A stretch of DNA of 64,000 bases from the NCBI GenBank assembly GCA_035536775.1, contig DATLNM010000037.1, positions 75,659-139,658 of the forward strand, read 5' to 3'. The stretch comes from DATLNM01 sp035536775. GTDB taxonomy: Bacteria > Actinomycetota > CADDZG01 > WHSQ01. Both the position numbers and the translations under genes were made by a program. Below are positions 7,474 to 15,502 of this stretch, piece after piece. Under the pieces are notes generated by a model. That model was not told where the DNA came from. It searched no databases and worked only from the letters and a program-made list of their open reading frames with translations. The number at the start of each line of letters is the position of its first letter. Positions within the stretch are counted from its first letter, which is position 1.

Positions 7474-8462
7474 GCGTCCGTCTCCTCGATTCCCCGTTGG
7501 ATGACGTCGGCGAGCACCTCGATGTCGGGGAGCCCGAGTCCGGCAGAGAACAGATACGGCAGCTCGACGACGGGTGCCTCGGTCTTGGCCTTGAGCTTTT
7601 TCAGGTGTCGGGACTGGATCTTGCGACGCGCCGTCAGGAACCGCGCGTAACCGATCAGTCCGTCGATGTCTTCCTCCTCGAGCTCGACGCCCACGGCCTT
7701 AGCCGCAACGGCTAGCTCTCCATCGAGCTCCCCGCGCTTCGCCAACCGCGATTCCTCGGTGGGGGTGAACAGACGCGTATAGACGGCGTTGGCGAACACC
7801 ATGCCTTCGTTGAGCCCAACCGAGGTCCTCAGTGCTTCAGAGGTCTCGATCGTCTCGGTCACCGGCATCTCTTCGGCGAGTGTCACGAGATGTACGCGTG
7901 TGCGCGCTGGGTCGCGCAACATCTCGATCATCCAGTCGGACTGCTTCCTCACGGGACCGACGCGGAGCGCGTCGGAGAGCCCCATCGGTGCGGAGAGGAA
8001 GGTCAGCATGTGACCTGCAGCCGGCGCGTCGAGGATGATCGTGTCGAACCGGTGTCCGGCCGCTCCGGCCTTTCCTTCTTCGAGGTACCAGACCTTGCCG
8101 AGGACGAGGATGTCCTTTAGCCCCGGGGCCGCGGTGGTGACGTAGTCGACGAAGTGTGTGCTCGTGAAGACCTTAGAGATCCGGCGCATGTGGTACTGGA
8201 CGCGGAGGTATTCCTCCATCGCCTCCTCGGGGGTGATCTTGAGTCCCCACACCCCTGGGGACATCTCCTTGGGGGTGAAGCCCGGATGCGCCCCGCCGAA
8301 GAGCTTCGGGAGGGTCCCTTTCTGATCGACCTCGGCGATGCATACCTTGCGGCCACCCCGAGCCGCGAGGACGGCCAAAGCGGCGGCCACGGTCGTCTTC
8401 CCTACGCCTCCTTTTCCGGAGACGATGAGGATCTTGGGCGCGAAGAACTCATCCAGCGTCAC
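7470..8462 (-). CDS. ArsA/Get3-family ATPase, first of a pair (BagA-like)
   Basis: This 330-aa protein opens the ATPase pair. The Walker A motif GKGGVGKTT lies at about residues 16-24 and includes the deviant signature lysine of the ArsA/MinD class. Other family segments are CIAEVDQKGTLPKLFGG, IILDAPAAGHMLTFLSAP and LVTLAEEMPVTET. It is shorter than its partner and lacks membrane segments, so it is cytoplasmic. The stop overlaps the partner's ATG by 4 bases, implying coupled and perhaps stoichiometric synthesis. The upstream region (8463-8538) separates it from the divergent NfeD-type gene and must hold both promoters. The client or substrate cannot be inferred. Confidence 0.88.
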   Translation of the reverse strand: MTLDEFFAPKILIVSGKGGVGKTTVAAALAVLAARGGRKVCIAEVDQKGTLPKLFGGAHPGFTPKEMSPGVWGLKITPEEAMEEYLRVQYHMRRISKVFTSTHFVDYVTTAAPGLKDILVLGKVWYLEEGKAGAAGHRFDTIILDAPAAGHMLTFLSAPMGLSDALRVGPVRKQSDWMIEMLRDPARTRVHLVTLAEEMPVTETIETSEALRTSVGLNEGMVFANAVYTRLFTPTEESRLAKRGELDGELAVAAKAVGVELEEEDIDGLIGYARFLTARRKIQSRHLKKLKAKTEAPVVELPYLFSAGLGLPDIEVLADVIQRGIEETDA

Positions 8463-8538
8463 CGCCCAGTTCTATCCCACATCGCCGGTTCTACCCCCCA
8501 GTGCTCCGTCTCGGGTGACGCGTGGGAACATCGGCCCG

Positions 8539-9864
8539 ATGAGGAAGCTCAGATCATTCATCGTGCTGGTGGGCCTCGCTGCAATAGTGCTGGGGTCGGG
8601 CGCGATGGCTCAGGGGTCGTCGCCCATCGTCGATCTCGTCGAGGTTCGGGGCCTCATCGACGCGCCCACGGCGGATTACATGTCGACGCGGCTGGAGGCC
8701 GCGGCTGAGTCATCCGACGTCATCGTCATTCAGCTCGACACGCCCGGCGGCCTCGACGTACCGATGCGATCGATCATCCAGGAGATGCTGGACTCGCCTA
8801 TCCCAGTCGTCGTGTGGATCGCGCCTCGTGGAGCGCGCGCTGCGTCGGCGGGTGTCTTCATCACCTACGCCGCCGACCTCGCGTTCATGGCAGCGACGAC
8901 CGAGATCGGAGCTGCCACACCGGTCAACCTCGGTGGTCGTCTCGATCCAACGCTGGCTCGCAAGGTGACCGAGGATGCGGCGGCTTTCCTAGGCGAGCTC
9001 GCACGTACCAACCGGCGTGACGAGACGTTCGCGGCCGAGGCAGTCCGTGATGCGACATCGATCGGCGTCACCGAGGCCGTGGAGCGCGGGGTCGTCGACG
9101 GTCAAGCGTCTTCGCTCGAGGATCTGTTGCGCGCTATGGACGGACGCTCGATCTCTATCGAAGGCGATATGGCCGAGACGGTCATCGAATCATGGGACGA
9201 GGAGCGAGGCGTTCCGAGCGCGACGGTGCGCTTCCAACAGATGAATCTGTTGCAGAGGTTGCTGCACGCGATCACCGATCCTGAGGTCGCGTTCTTCCTG
9301 GTGCTGATCGGTGCGTTCGGAATCATCTTCGAGCTCTACAACCCTGGCATCGGGCTCGCCGGGATGCTCGGTGGCGTCGGGATACTGATGGGGTTCTATG
9401 CACTGAGCGCGTTGCCGACGAACTGGGCTGCCGCTGCACTGGTGGTGCTTGGAGTCGCTCTCTTCCTGGTCGACCTCCACATCGCGGGACTTGGTGTGTG
9501 GACCGCGGGTGGCGTGGTTGCTCTCGTCTCGGGTGGCTTGTTGCTGTTCTCGGGCGCGCCCGATGTATTGCGTCTCAGTCCGATCTCTATCGCGGTTGCG
9601 GTCGTTGTGACGCTGCTGTTCTTCATCTCTGTGATGACCGCCGCGTTACGGGTGCGCCTGCGTCGTCCGATCACGGGCGAGGAAGGCATCGTCGGCACGA
9701 TCGGTGAGGCGACGACCGATATCGCGCCGGAGGGCACGGTCATGACCAAGGGGACGCTGTGGCGCGCTCGCACGATGGAGACTGGGATCGCGGCTGGTTC
9801 CAAGGTTCAGGTCAAGGCGACCGAAGGCCTCGTTCTCCTGGTCGAGCCTCTCCACGACGAGTAG
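8539..9864 (+). CDS. NfeD-type membrane-bound ClpP-like serine protease
   Basis: The start ATG 8539 gives a signal peptide (MRKLRSFIVLVGLAAIVLGS) and 441 aa in all; the frame is open further upstream but that part is antisense to the ArsA gene. Residues about 30-235 form a ClpP/SPP-class protease domain with QLDTPGG and GARAASAGVFITYAAD. Ser103 and Lys142 are in the positions of the Ser-Lys dyad of archaeal 1510-N proteases. Four to five membrane helices follow (about 255-375), and then a C-terminal NfeD beta-barrel (about 380-441). In characterised relatives the protease cleaves a stomatin partner. The next gene encodes a stomatin/slipin in the same orientation 82 bases on, which is the classical nfeD-slipin pairing. 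The role is probably membrane protein quality control. Confidence 0.9.
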   Translation: MRKLRSFIVLVGLAAIVLGSGAMAQGSSPIVDLVEVRGLIDAPTADYMSTRLEAAAESSDVIVIQLDTPGGLDVPMRSIIQEMLDSPIPVVVWIAPRGARAASAGVFITYAADLAFMAATTEIGAATPVNLGGRLDPTLARKVTEDAAAFLGELARTNRRDETFAAEAVRDATSIGVTEAVERGVVDGQASSLEDLLRAMDGRSISIEGDMAETVIESWDEERGVPSATVRFQQMNLLQRLLHAITDPEVAFFLVLIGAFGIIFELYNPGIGLAGMLGGVGILMGFYALSALPTNWAAAALVVLGVALFLVDLHIAGLGVWTAGGVVALVSGGLLLFSGAPDVLRLSPISIAVAVVVTLLFFISVMTAALRVRLRRPITGEEGIVGTIGEATTDIAPEGTVMTKGTLWRARTMETGIAAGSKVQVKATEGLVLLVEPLHDE

Positions 9865-9946
9865 CCACCGGTTCGGCAGCAACGAGGATTTGTCCCTCCG
9901 GATGCCCGCCTACTAAGGTTGCTTGCCGGCACGAGAAGGAGGACAC

Positions 9947-10864
9947 ATGAACTTCGCGATCCTCGGATTTGTGGTCTTCATATTCATCATCTTCTTGGCG
10001 ACCGCGGTCCGAGTCGTGCAGGAGTACGAGCGAGGTGTGATCTTCCGCTTGGGACGCGTTATCCCCGAGCCGAAGGGCCCCGGGCTCTTTTTCCTGGTGC
10101 CATTCATCGACAGGATGGTGAAGGTCAACCTTCAGATCGTGACGCTCGACGTCCCTCCACAGGACGTCATCACCAAGGACAACGTAACGGTGCGCGTGAA
10201 CGCGGTCTGTTACTTCCAGGTGTTTCAACCGGTCAAGGCGATCGTCGAGGTCGAGAACTACCTCTACGCAACCTCACAGATCGCGCAGACGACGCTGCGG
10301 GCGATCTTGTGCAAGGTCGATCTCGATCAGATCCTCACCGAACGCGACAACCTCAACCAGGAGCTGCAGCGGATCATCGACGGACTCACCGATCCTTGGG
10401 GGGTCAAGGTCGCGCTCGTCGAGATCAAGGATGTGGACCTTCCGGTCGAGATGCAGCGCGCCATGGCCAAGCAGGCTGAAGCCGAGCGCGAGCGACGCGC
10501 CAAGATCATCAACGCTGAAGGTGAGTTCCAAGCTTCGGAGCGACTTGCCCAGGCAGCCGAGGTCATCGCTCGGCACCCGATCGCATACCAGCTGCGCTAC
10601 CTGCAGACGGTCACCGAGGTCGCGGTCGAGAAGAACTCGACACTGGTGATCCCGATACCGATCGAGATGCTCGGACCGTTCCAGGCTGCGTTCGGGAAGG
10701 ACCTCAGCGCGTTCGACGTCGGTCCTGCGGTGCCGGGCGTGCCGGCGCCTGCTGCGCAACCGACCTCTTCAGGTCCTCCAGCCACGAAACCGGCTCCCGC
10801 CAGTCAGCCTGCCCCCGCGAGCCAACCTGCACCTGCGAGCCAGCCTCCGCCCTCGACGTCTTAG
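9947..10864 (+). CDS. SPFH/Band 7 stomatin-like protein (slipin)
   Basis: The start is ATG 9947, preceded by AGAAGGAGGA, giving 305 aa. One N-terminal membrane helix (about 2-22) is followed by EYERGVIFRLGR, the standard opening of the SPFH domain. The rest of the Band 7 region includes PPQDVITKDNVTVRVNAVCY and a helical segment rich in Ala/Glu/Arg (MAKQAEAERERRAKIINAEG). The C-terminus (about 265-305) is a disordered Pro/Ala/Ser tail with imperfect PAPASQ repeats. Slipins oligomerise on the inner face of the membrane and organise microdomains. The NfeD-type protease encoded just upstream is the usual partner and may cleave the hydrophobic C-terminal region of slipins. Confidence 0.92.
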   Translation: MNFAILGFVVFIFIIFLATAVRVVQEYERGVIFRLGRVIPEPKGPGLFFLVPFIDRMVKVNLQIVTLDVPPQDVITKDNVTVRVNAVCYFQVFQPVKAIVEVENYLYATSQIAQTTLRAILCKVDLDQILTERDNLNQELQRIIDGLTDPWGVKVALVEIKDVDLPVEMQRAMAKQAEAERERRAKIINAEGEFQASERLAQAAEVIARHPIAYQLRYLQTVTEVAVEKNSTLVIPIPIEMLGPFQAAFGKDLSAFDVGPAVPGVPAPAAQPTSSGPPATKPAPASQPAPASQPAPASQPPPSTS

Positions 10865-10879
10865 GGCGCGAGGGGCGTC

Positions 10880-11416
10880 CTAGCGGACAACCTCGAAGGC
10901 TTCGGGGAGCTTTAGCGTCCCGACCTCCCAGATGACTGCGCACCGCTGGGGGTCCTCGTGAACGAGTTTCTTCGCGAGGCCCCACGCGGATGCTGAGCCC
11001 GGCTTCACGTAGCGCGGGATCTTGACGGGGATGCGGGCGATGCCACCTTGCCCGGTGATTCCCCCGCCAGAGAGGAAGACGTCGTTCGAACCAGCCACCA
11101 CGCCGATCGACATCGAGACGCCGGGGGCGGGCTCGCGGTCGGGCTGGATCGGAAGCGGTATCCCCAGGCCGAGCGGATCGTGCTCGGCGGGGCGCGACAC
11201 CTTCACGACGAAGGTGACCGTCTCACCCACGCGATAGGTCGCCCGCAACGGCTCGTCCAGCTCCACGTGAAGGGTCCAAAGGTAGTAGTCGTTGAAGCCG
11301 CAATGAGGAGCGGGGGCGGGCGCTGCCGCCGGTGCTGCGGGGGCCGCTGAGGGAACGAGGGCGAGAGCTGATGCGAGCGCTGCAGCGAGACAAGCAGAGA
11401 GGATGCGCCGCCTCAT
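10880..11416 (-). CDS. Secreted protein of unknown function, paralogue A
   Basis: This 178-aa protein has an Ala-rich signal peptide (about 1-30). The mature part starts near APHCGFNDYYLWTLHVELDE. It is clearly paralogous to the product of the next minus-strand gene upstream (11489-12016). Shared landmarks, in order, are TYRVGET/TYRVGQT, V-S/T-RPAxxDPLGxGIP, EPAxGVSxxIG, a Gly-rich turn, IPVKI/IKVKL and a closing PEAFEVVR/PDAFKVIK. Two Cys residues, one near the mature N-terminus and one near the C-terminus, are conserved and could form a disulfide. The pattern of alternating hydrophobic residues suggests an all-beta (Ig-like) fold. I do not recognise the family. It is followed by a 15-base convergent gap to the slipin gene. 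Confidence 0.75.
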   Translation of the reverse strand: MRRRILSACLAAALASALALVPSAAPAAPAAAPAPAPHCGFNDYYLWTLHVELDEPLRATYRVGETVTFVVKVSRPAEHDPLGLGIPLPIQPDREPAPGVSMSIGVVAGSNDVFLSGGGITGQGGIARIPVKIPRYVKPGSASAWGLAKKLVHEDPQRCAVIWEVGTLKLPEAFEVVR

Positions 11417-11488
11417 ACCGTGCTCCTAGCCCGTTGGCGTGACAAACCCTAGGTTACCCGCCGCGGGCCTCAGACCTGCAGAAGCGAG

Positions 11489-12016
11489 TTACTTGATCAC
11501 CTTGAAGGCGTCGGGCATCGGGCGATAGCCGATCTCGTCGATGACGAGGCACGGGCTGTCTGCGACGTTCTTCTTTGCGAATGCCCTTGCTTGGGCCATC
11601 CCTGCCGGCGTGTAGGACTTCAGCTTGACCTTGATCGAGGACTTGCCCTCCGTGTCGGTGACACCGAGGCCAAAGAGGTAGACGTCGTCAATGATGAGGC
11701 CCACTCCGATGCTGACCCCCTCCGCGGGCTCGGACTGCGGCGGGTCGACCGGGATGCCGTTACCAAGAGGGTCCTCGTGCGCTGGGCGAGTGACGGTCAT
11801 GTTGAAGATGGCCGTCTGTCCGACACGGTAGGTCTTCTTGGGGATCTGGACATCGACGTAGAAAGTGCGCAGCTGGACGATCTCCATCCCGCCGCTCGCG
11901 CCGCAGGGCAGTGGTGCCGACGCCGGAGCCGGAGTCGCAGAGGCCGGGACAGCGAGCGCGCCGATGAGCAGGCAGGCTGCAGCCACGCTCCCAAGCATCC
12001 TTCTGATCTCGATCAC
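11489..12016 (-). CDS. Secreted protein of unknown function, paralogue B
   Basis: This 175-aa protein starts at GTG 12016 with AGAGG five bases upstream. An internal ATG 18 bases on would shorten the basic n-region of the signal peptide and has its purine-rich run too close. The signal peptide spans about 1-28, ending ASATPA. The mature protein shares the TYRVGQT, VTRPAHEDPLGNGIPVDPP, EPAEGVSIGVG and C-terminal PDAFKVIK landmarks with paralogue A at 10880, including two conserved Cys. It lies 25 bases downstream of the CocE-type hydrolase gene, so the three probably form one transcript. A role in binding or presenting a substrate of the hydrolase is possible but has no direct support. Confidence 0.75.
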   Translation of the reverse strand: MIEIRRMLGSVAAACLLIGALAVPASATPAPASAPLPCGASGGMEIVQLRTFYVDVQIPKKTYRVGQTAIFNMTVTRPAHEDPLGNGIPVDPPQSEPAEGVSIGVGLIIDDVYLFGLGVTDTEGKSSIKVKLKSYTPAGMAQARAFAKKNVADSPCLVIDEIGYRPMPDAFKVIK

Positions 12017-12041
12017 TCGAACCTCTGTCTCCCTCGAACGG

Positions 12042-13928
12042 TTAGTGGCCGTGGCCCGTGCCCGCGAACAGGTCGTGCACGTTCGCCGGAGCGTTGACTA
12101 TCGGCAGGATAAGCCTCGTCTTTGATTCCTCCCAGTGGACGCGGAAAGTCAGGCAGTCGTCCTCGCTGCCGGTCGCGGTCGGCGCGTTGGGGTCTGGTGG
12201 CACCGCCGGGCCCGGCGGCTTGTCGCAGCCCGGGTACAGCTTGGGGACCATCCACTCGTTGATCTCGGTCTGGAGGTTGATCCCGATGTAGTGGCCCTTC
12301 TTGAAGGTGTAGTCCTGCGGCTTCGCAACGACCTTCGCCTTGAACGGCTCGCCTGGGACGATCTCCTCTTGGGTCGCCAGGCTGTTGCGGTAGCGCGAGT
12401 CGAGGAACCCTCGGGTCACCCCGACCATGGCGTGCGAGCACGTCTCGGGGGCGTCCGGGGGACAGGTGACCACATGGTTGGGGCCAACGCTCACATGCTC
12501 TGAGGGGTCGACGTCGGCGATCGTCGGCGTGAGCGTGATCCATTTGCGCTGGATGCTCGAGTACATCTTCACCTTGATCTGGCCAAAGATACGTGTGTCC
12601 TCCTTGAGGACGGGCGTCTCGAACCAGAACCAGTCGTGGTTGCTCCGGGCGTGGTGGAGAGCATGCGCTTCCGTGTTGGCGAAAGCCGAGGTGAACGTCG
12701 CCGTGGTCGCTTCGCCGAACGCGGTCAGGATCTTCATGTTGGGCTCGTCGGGCAGCATCTGCCATTGCCAGTCCTCGATCTGTGTAGCGATGGTCTGTTG
12801 CGCGATGAGCTCGACATTGGTGACATTCGGTGCCTTCTTGTGACGGAACCACCTACCCGGACCGTCGGCATCCGAGGTCTGCGTGACGATCGCCGCCATG
12901 TTTTCGACGCCGTTGTCGATCCCCATCAGGTAGTGGTCGAACCAGGCGCGCACCGTGTTGGCGTAATGCTCGGCCGAAGGCGCACCGTGGCCTTCCCACC
13001 TCGTGCCCATGTAGAGGACGCGCTTCTCGGAGTTCTTCAGCGCCTTGAACCAGTTCCAGCTCTCTTCCTGCTTGACGTTCCAGTCACCCCAGTTCGATGC
13101 AACCAGGACCGGGATCGTCACTTTCTTGGCGTGGCGCAGGTAGTCGCGCTCGATCCAGAACTCGTCGTAGTCGGGGGTGTCGTCGTAGCCGTGCTGCGTA
13201 TGGGAGATCTCGTCACAAGGCGTGATCGTTGATGCGACGCGGTCCTGCCATCCCGGTCCGGCAGGGTCTGTAGGCGGTGGAACCGCGAGGCCACCGTCGA
13301 ACAACAGCGGCGTGTCGATTCCCTCGTCGGCGACCGCACCCGGTCCCTGTGGGCCGAGCGCCTCGTTATTCAAGGAATACCGGATCCCGCCCGAATAGGC
13401 GTAGCCGTACCAGCGCGAGATGGCGGCTTCGGGAACGATCGTCGTTAGATGCGGCGGTCGCATGACTGCGGCGGCGTTGGCGGTCGTGCCGTTATACGAC
13501 CCACCGATCATGCCGACCTTGCCGGTCGACCAGTCTTGCTTGGCGACCCACTCGACGAGGTCGTACGCGCTTTCCTTCTCGCGGATGCCGCCGTAGTCCC
13601 AGCATCCGCCGGAGTTCCCGGTCCCGACGACGTCGGCGAAGACGCGGACGTAACCGGCGCTGACGTAGTCCTCCCAGCCGGCTGTGCGTCCTCCGGGGCT
13701 GAGGATCGAGTAAGGGGAGTACGTGAGGATGGCGGGGCCCTTGACCATTTTGGTTCCGTCCACGGGCCGAGCGACCTCGACGAAGACGTCTCCGTGGCGG
13801 GTCTCGACGACGTGGCTCTCGGTGACGATCTCGAAGGCCGCGGCGGTAGCCGGGGTCACCGGGACGACGAACAGACCGGCCGCGACGGCTCCGAGGAGGG
13901 TCAGGGCGGTCTTGCGGGTGCGGCGCAC
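12042..13928 (-). CDS. Secreted CocE/X-Pro dipeptidyl-peptidase-family hydrolase
   Basis: This 628-aa protein has a signal peptide (about 1-30, ending ATAAA). An alpha/beta-hydrolase core follows with the nucleophile elbow GMIGGSYNGTTA near residue 144. Before it are the CocE/NonD landmarks TYSPYSIL, YVRVFADVVGTGNSGG and AYDLVEWVAKQ. The C-terminal part (about 400-620) is a beta-rich jelly-roll typical of the X-Pro dipeptidyl-peptidase C-terminal domain, with LTPTIADVDPSEHV and YTFKKGHYIGINL. Family members cleave X-Pro peptides, cocaine-like esters or other acyl bonds, so the true substrate is open. It is followed closely by the two secreted paralogues and faces the YbdK gene across a 169-base divergent gap. 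Confidence 0.88.
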   Translation of the reverse strand: MRRTRKTALTLLGAVAAGLFVVPVTPATAAAFEIVTESHVVETRHGDVFVEVARPVDGTKMVKGPAILTYSPYSILSPGGRTAGWEDYVSAGYVRVFADVVGTGNSGGCWDYGGIREKESAYDLVEWVAKQDWSTGKVGMIGGSYNGTTANAAAVMRPPHLTTIVPEAAISRWYGYAYSGGIRYSLNNEALGPQGPGAVADEGIDTPLLFDGGLAVPPPTDPAGPGWQDRVASTITPCDEISHTQHGYDDTPDYDEFWIERDYLRHAKKVTIPVLVASNWGDWNVKQEESWNWFKALKNSEKRVLYMGTRWEGHGAPSAEHYANTVRAWFDHYLMGIDNGVENMAAIVTQTSDADGPGRWFRHKKAPNVTNVELIAQQTIATQIEDWQWQMLPDEPNMKILTAFGEATTATFTSAFANTEAHALHHARSNHDWFWFETPVLKEDTRIFGQIKVKMYSSIQRKWITLTPTIADVDPSEHVSVGPNHVVTCPPDAPETCSHAMVGVTRGFLDSRYRNSLATQEEIVPGEPFKAKVVAKPQDYTFKKGHYIGINLQTEINEWMVPKLYPGCDKPPGPAVPPDPNAPTATGSEDDCLTFRVHWEESKTRLILPIVNAPANVHDLFAGTGHGH

Positions 13929-13983
13929 TCGGGCTCCTTTTTCTAGCCGACGTTCTCAGATCAGACGTCGATCGAGTCGGTTC

Positions 13984-14009
13984 GAACGTCCGCGCCCGTG
14001 CGGATGTTC
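13984..14009. other. Hairpin in the 13929-14097 divergent intergenic region
   Basis: Arms GAACGTCCGC and GCGGATGTTC pair over 10 positions (one G-T) around a 6-base loop GCCCGT. On the plus strand a T-rich stretch follows (TTCGTTTTTCC), so it resembles a Rho-independent terminator, yet no plus-strand gene precedes it. It would lie in the 5' leader of the minus-strand hydrolase gene. The rest of this 169-base gap shows no gene; both divergent promoters should lie in it. Confidence 0.4.
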
Positions 14010-14097
14010 TTGGGTTCGTTTTTCCTGCGTCCAGCCTTAGTACTGTTCTCCCCACGGTGGGTCACTCCTCCCACCGCCGCCGAGCCGGGGGGCCTCG

Positions 14098-15288
14098 TTG
14101 AACATCGCTTTCAGCCCGTCTGAGAAACCCACACTGGGTGTGGAGATCGAAGTACAGGTCGTGGACGAGGCGGGAGCGCTCGCCACAGATACCGCCGCCA
14201 CCAAGATCCTCGCCGAGCTCGGGGAGGGCCCGGGTTACAAACACGAGCTCCTCGAATGCACCATCGAGGTCATAACGGGCGTGTGCGCCAACGTCGACGA
14301 AGCCCGCCGGGACCTCCAGAGCAAGCTCGATCGCCTCGTCGAGGTCGCTGAGGGTCAGGGCTACAGGATCCTGTGCACCGGGACGCACCCGTTCTCTTCC
14401 TGGGCGGATCAGACGGTCTCGCCCGATCCTCGCTACTACCGCTTGATCGAGAACTGTCAATGGACGGCCCGCCGGCTCCTCATATTCGGGGTCCACACCC
14501 ACGTCGGGGTCGGATCGGGCGAAGAGGCGATCGCCATCTCCAACAGCCTTGCGACGTTCATTCCGCACTTCCTCGCGCTGTCGTCCTCGAGTCCGTTCTG
14601 GCAGGGTCGGGACACGGGCCTTGCGTCCGTTCGCTCCAAGATCTTCGAGTCGCTGCCCACTGCGGGGCTCCCCTACATGATGGAGAACTGGGGGCAGTTC
14701 CAGCGGTTCATGCGCACGCTCATCGGCGCGGGCACGATCCGCAGCATCCGAGAGGTGTGGTGGGACATCAGGCCCCACCCGACGTTCGGAACGCTCGAGC
14801 TGCGGATCTGTGACGGCATCCCCACCATGGATGAGCTGTGTGCGATCGTCGCGCTGTCCCAATCGCTTGTGGTGTGGATGTCCGACCGTTACAACTCAGG
14901 GCTCGAGCTTCCTAAGCACCAAGCGTGGACCATCCGTGAGAACAAGTGGCGCGCGGCGCGCTACGGCCTCGAAGCCGAGATCATCCGCGACGAGGAAGGA
15001 AACCTGCTGTCGCTGAGGCGGTCTCTCGACGATCTCGTCGAGACGCTATGTCCCGTCGCGGAGCGGCTTGGGTGCTTGGAAGACCTTCGGCGCATCGAGG
15101 AGATCCTCGAGCGTGGAACATCCGCGACGAGACAGCGTGAGGTCCATGGGAGGACCCGTGACCTGTCGAAGGTCGTCGATTCGCTGGTCGAGGAGCTTCG
15201 CAACGGGAAGCCCTCTCCTCTGCCCCCCGGGGACCTCGTCGGAGGGACGGTCGTTCACGGTCATCCCCTCGCAGGAGAAGCCGGCTAG
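14098..15288 (+). CDS. YbdK-family carboxylate-amine ligase (glutamate-cysteine ligase 2 type)
   Basis: This 396-aa protein starts at TTG 14098 behind a G-rich run; no ATG or GTG in frame gives a better fit. Family landmarks are LGVEIEVQVVD at the start, THPFSSWADQ, the substrate-site stretch FGVHTHVGVGSGEEAI, SSPFWQGRDTGLASVR and WWDIRPHPTFGTLELRICDG. The enzymes use ATP to join a carboxylate to an amine. E. coli YbdK has weak glutamate-cysteine ligase activity, while many actinobacterial homologues have unknown substrates. It is cytoplasmic and monocistronic as far as can be seen. Its TAG stop shares a CTAG with the stop of the convergent 67-aa gene. Confidence 0.9.
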   Translation: MNIAFSPSEKPTLGVEIEVQVVDEAGALATDTAATKILAELGEGPGYKHELLECTIEVITGVCANVDEARRDLQSKLDRLVEVAEGQGYRILCTGTHPFSSWADQTVSPDPRYYRLIENCQWTARRLLIFGVHTHVGVGSGEEAIAISNSLATFIPHFLALSSSSPFWQGRDTGLASVRSKIFESLPTAGLPYMMENWGQFQRFMRTLIGAGTIRSIREVWWDIRPHPTFGTLELRICDGIPTMDELCAIVALSQSLVVWMSDRYNSGLELPKHQAWTIRENKWRAARYGLEAEIIRDEEGNLLSLRRSLDDLVETLCPVAERLGCLEDLRRIEEILERGTSATRQREVHGRTRDLSKVVDSLVEELRNGKPSPLPPGDLVGGTVVHGHPLAGEAG

Positions 15289-15488
15289 AGACGGCTGGGT
15301 CGAGGGGACATGGCGTGGCCGATGTGCCACCCGCCGCAGAACGCGCACGGATAGGCCTCGAGATCGGTCTCGCCGCTCTCTGAGCGCCGGTGCGCGGCCA
15401 TCTCTTTAGCGGCTTTGCCGGTCGCGTAACGCTTCTTCGCGTTGCACGACTTCTCTCGATGCGTAGGTGGGAGAGGAGGCGGCATCAA
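15285..15488 (-). CDS. Small CxxC/GWHxGH protein, zinc-ribbon-like
   Basis: This 67-aa basic protein starts at ATG 15488 (a second ATG follows directly). After a Pro-rich start it reads SCNAKKRYATGKAAKEMAAH, a hydrophilic turn, then YPCAFCGGWHIGH. The Cys and His residues (one Cys, CxxC, HxxH) could bind one zinc ion. Small proteins with this C-xx-K-x-xY...CxxCGxWHxGH pattern occur in actinobacteria and their phages; I know of no assigned function. It is 14 bases downstream of the selB stop on the same strand, so it may be the last gene of that transcript. The retained metal-ligand pattern argues against a random frame. Confidence 0.6.
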   Translation of the reverse strand: MMPPPLPPTHREKSCNAKKRYATGKAAKEMAAHRRSESGETDLEAYPCAFCGGWHIGHAMSPRPSRL

Positions 15489-15502
15489 TCCAGGATAGGC
15501 CC

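Noticed and set aside
6349..8462. Arsenite-export operon reading of the two ArsA ATPases
   Set aside because: No arsB, arsD or arsR is nearby; the paired arrangement fits the actinobacterial Get3-like BagAB type instead.
13929..14097. tRNA-Sec in an intergenic gap near selA/selB
   Set aside because: No long acceptor/T-arm pair or GGTTCAA-type T-loop could be found here, nor in 17351-17471, 19647-19732 or 23930-24003.
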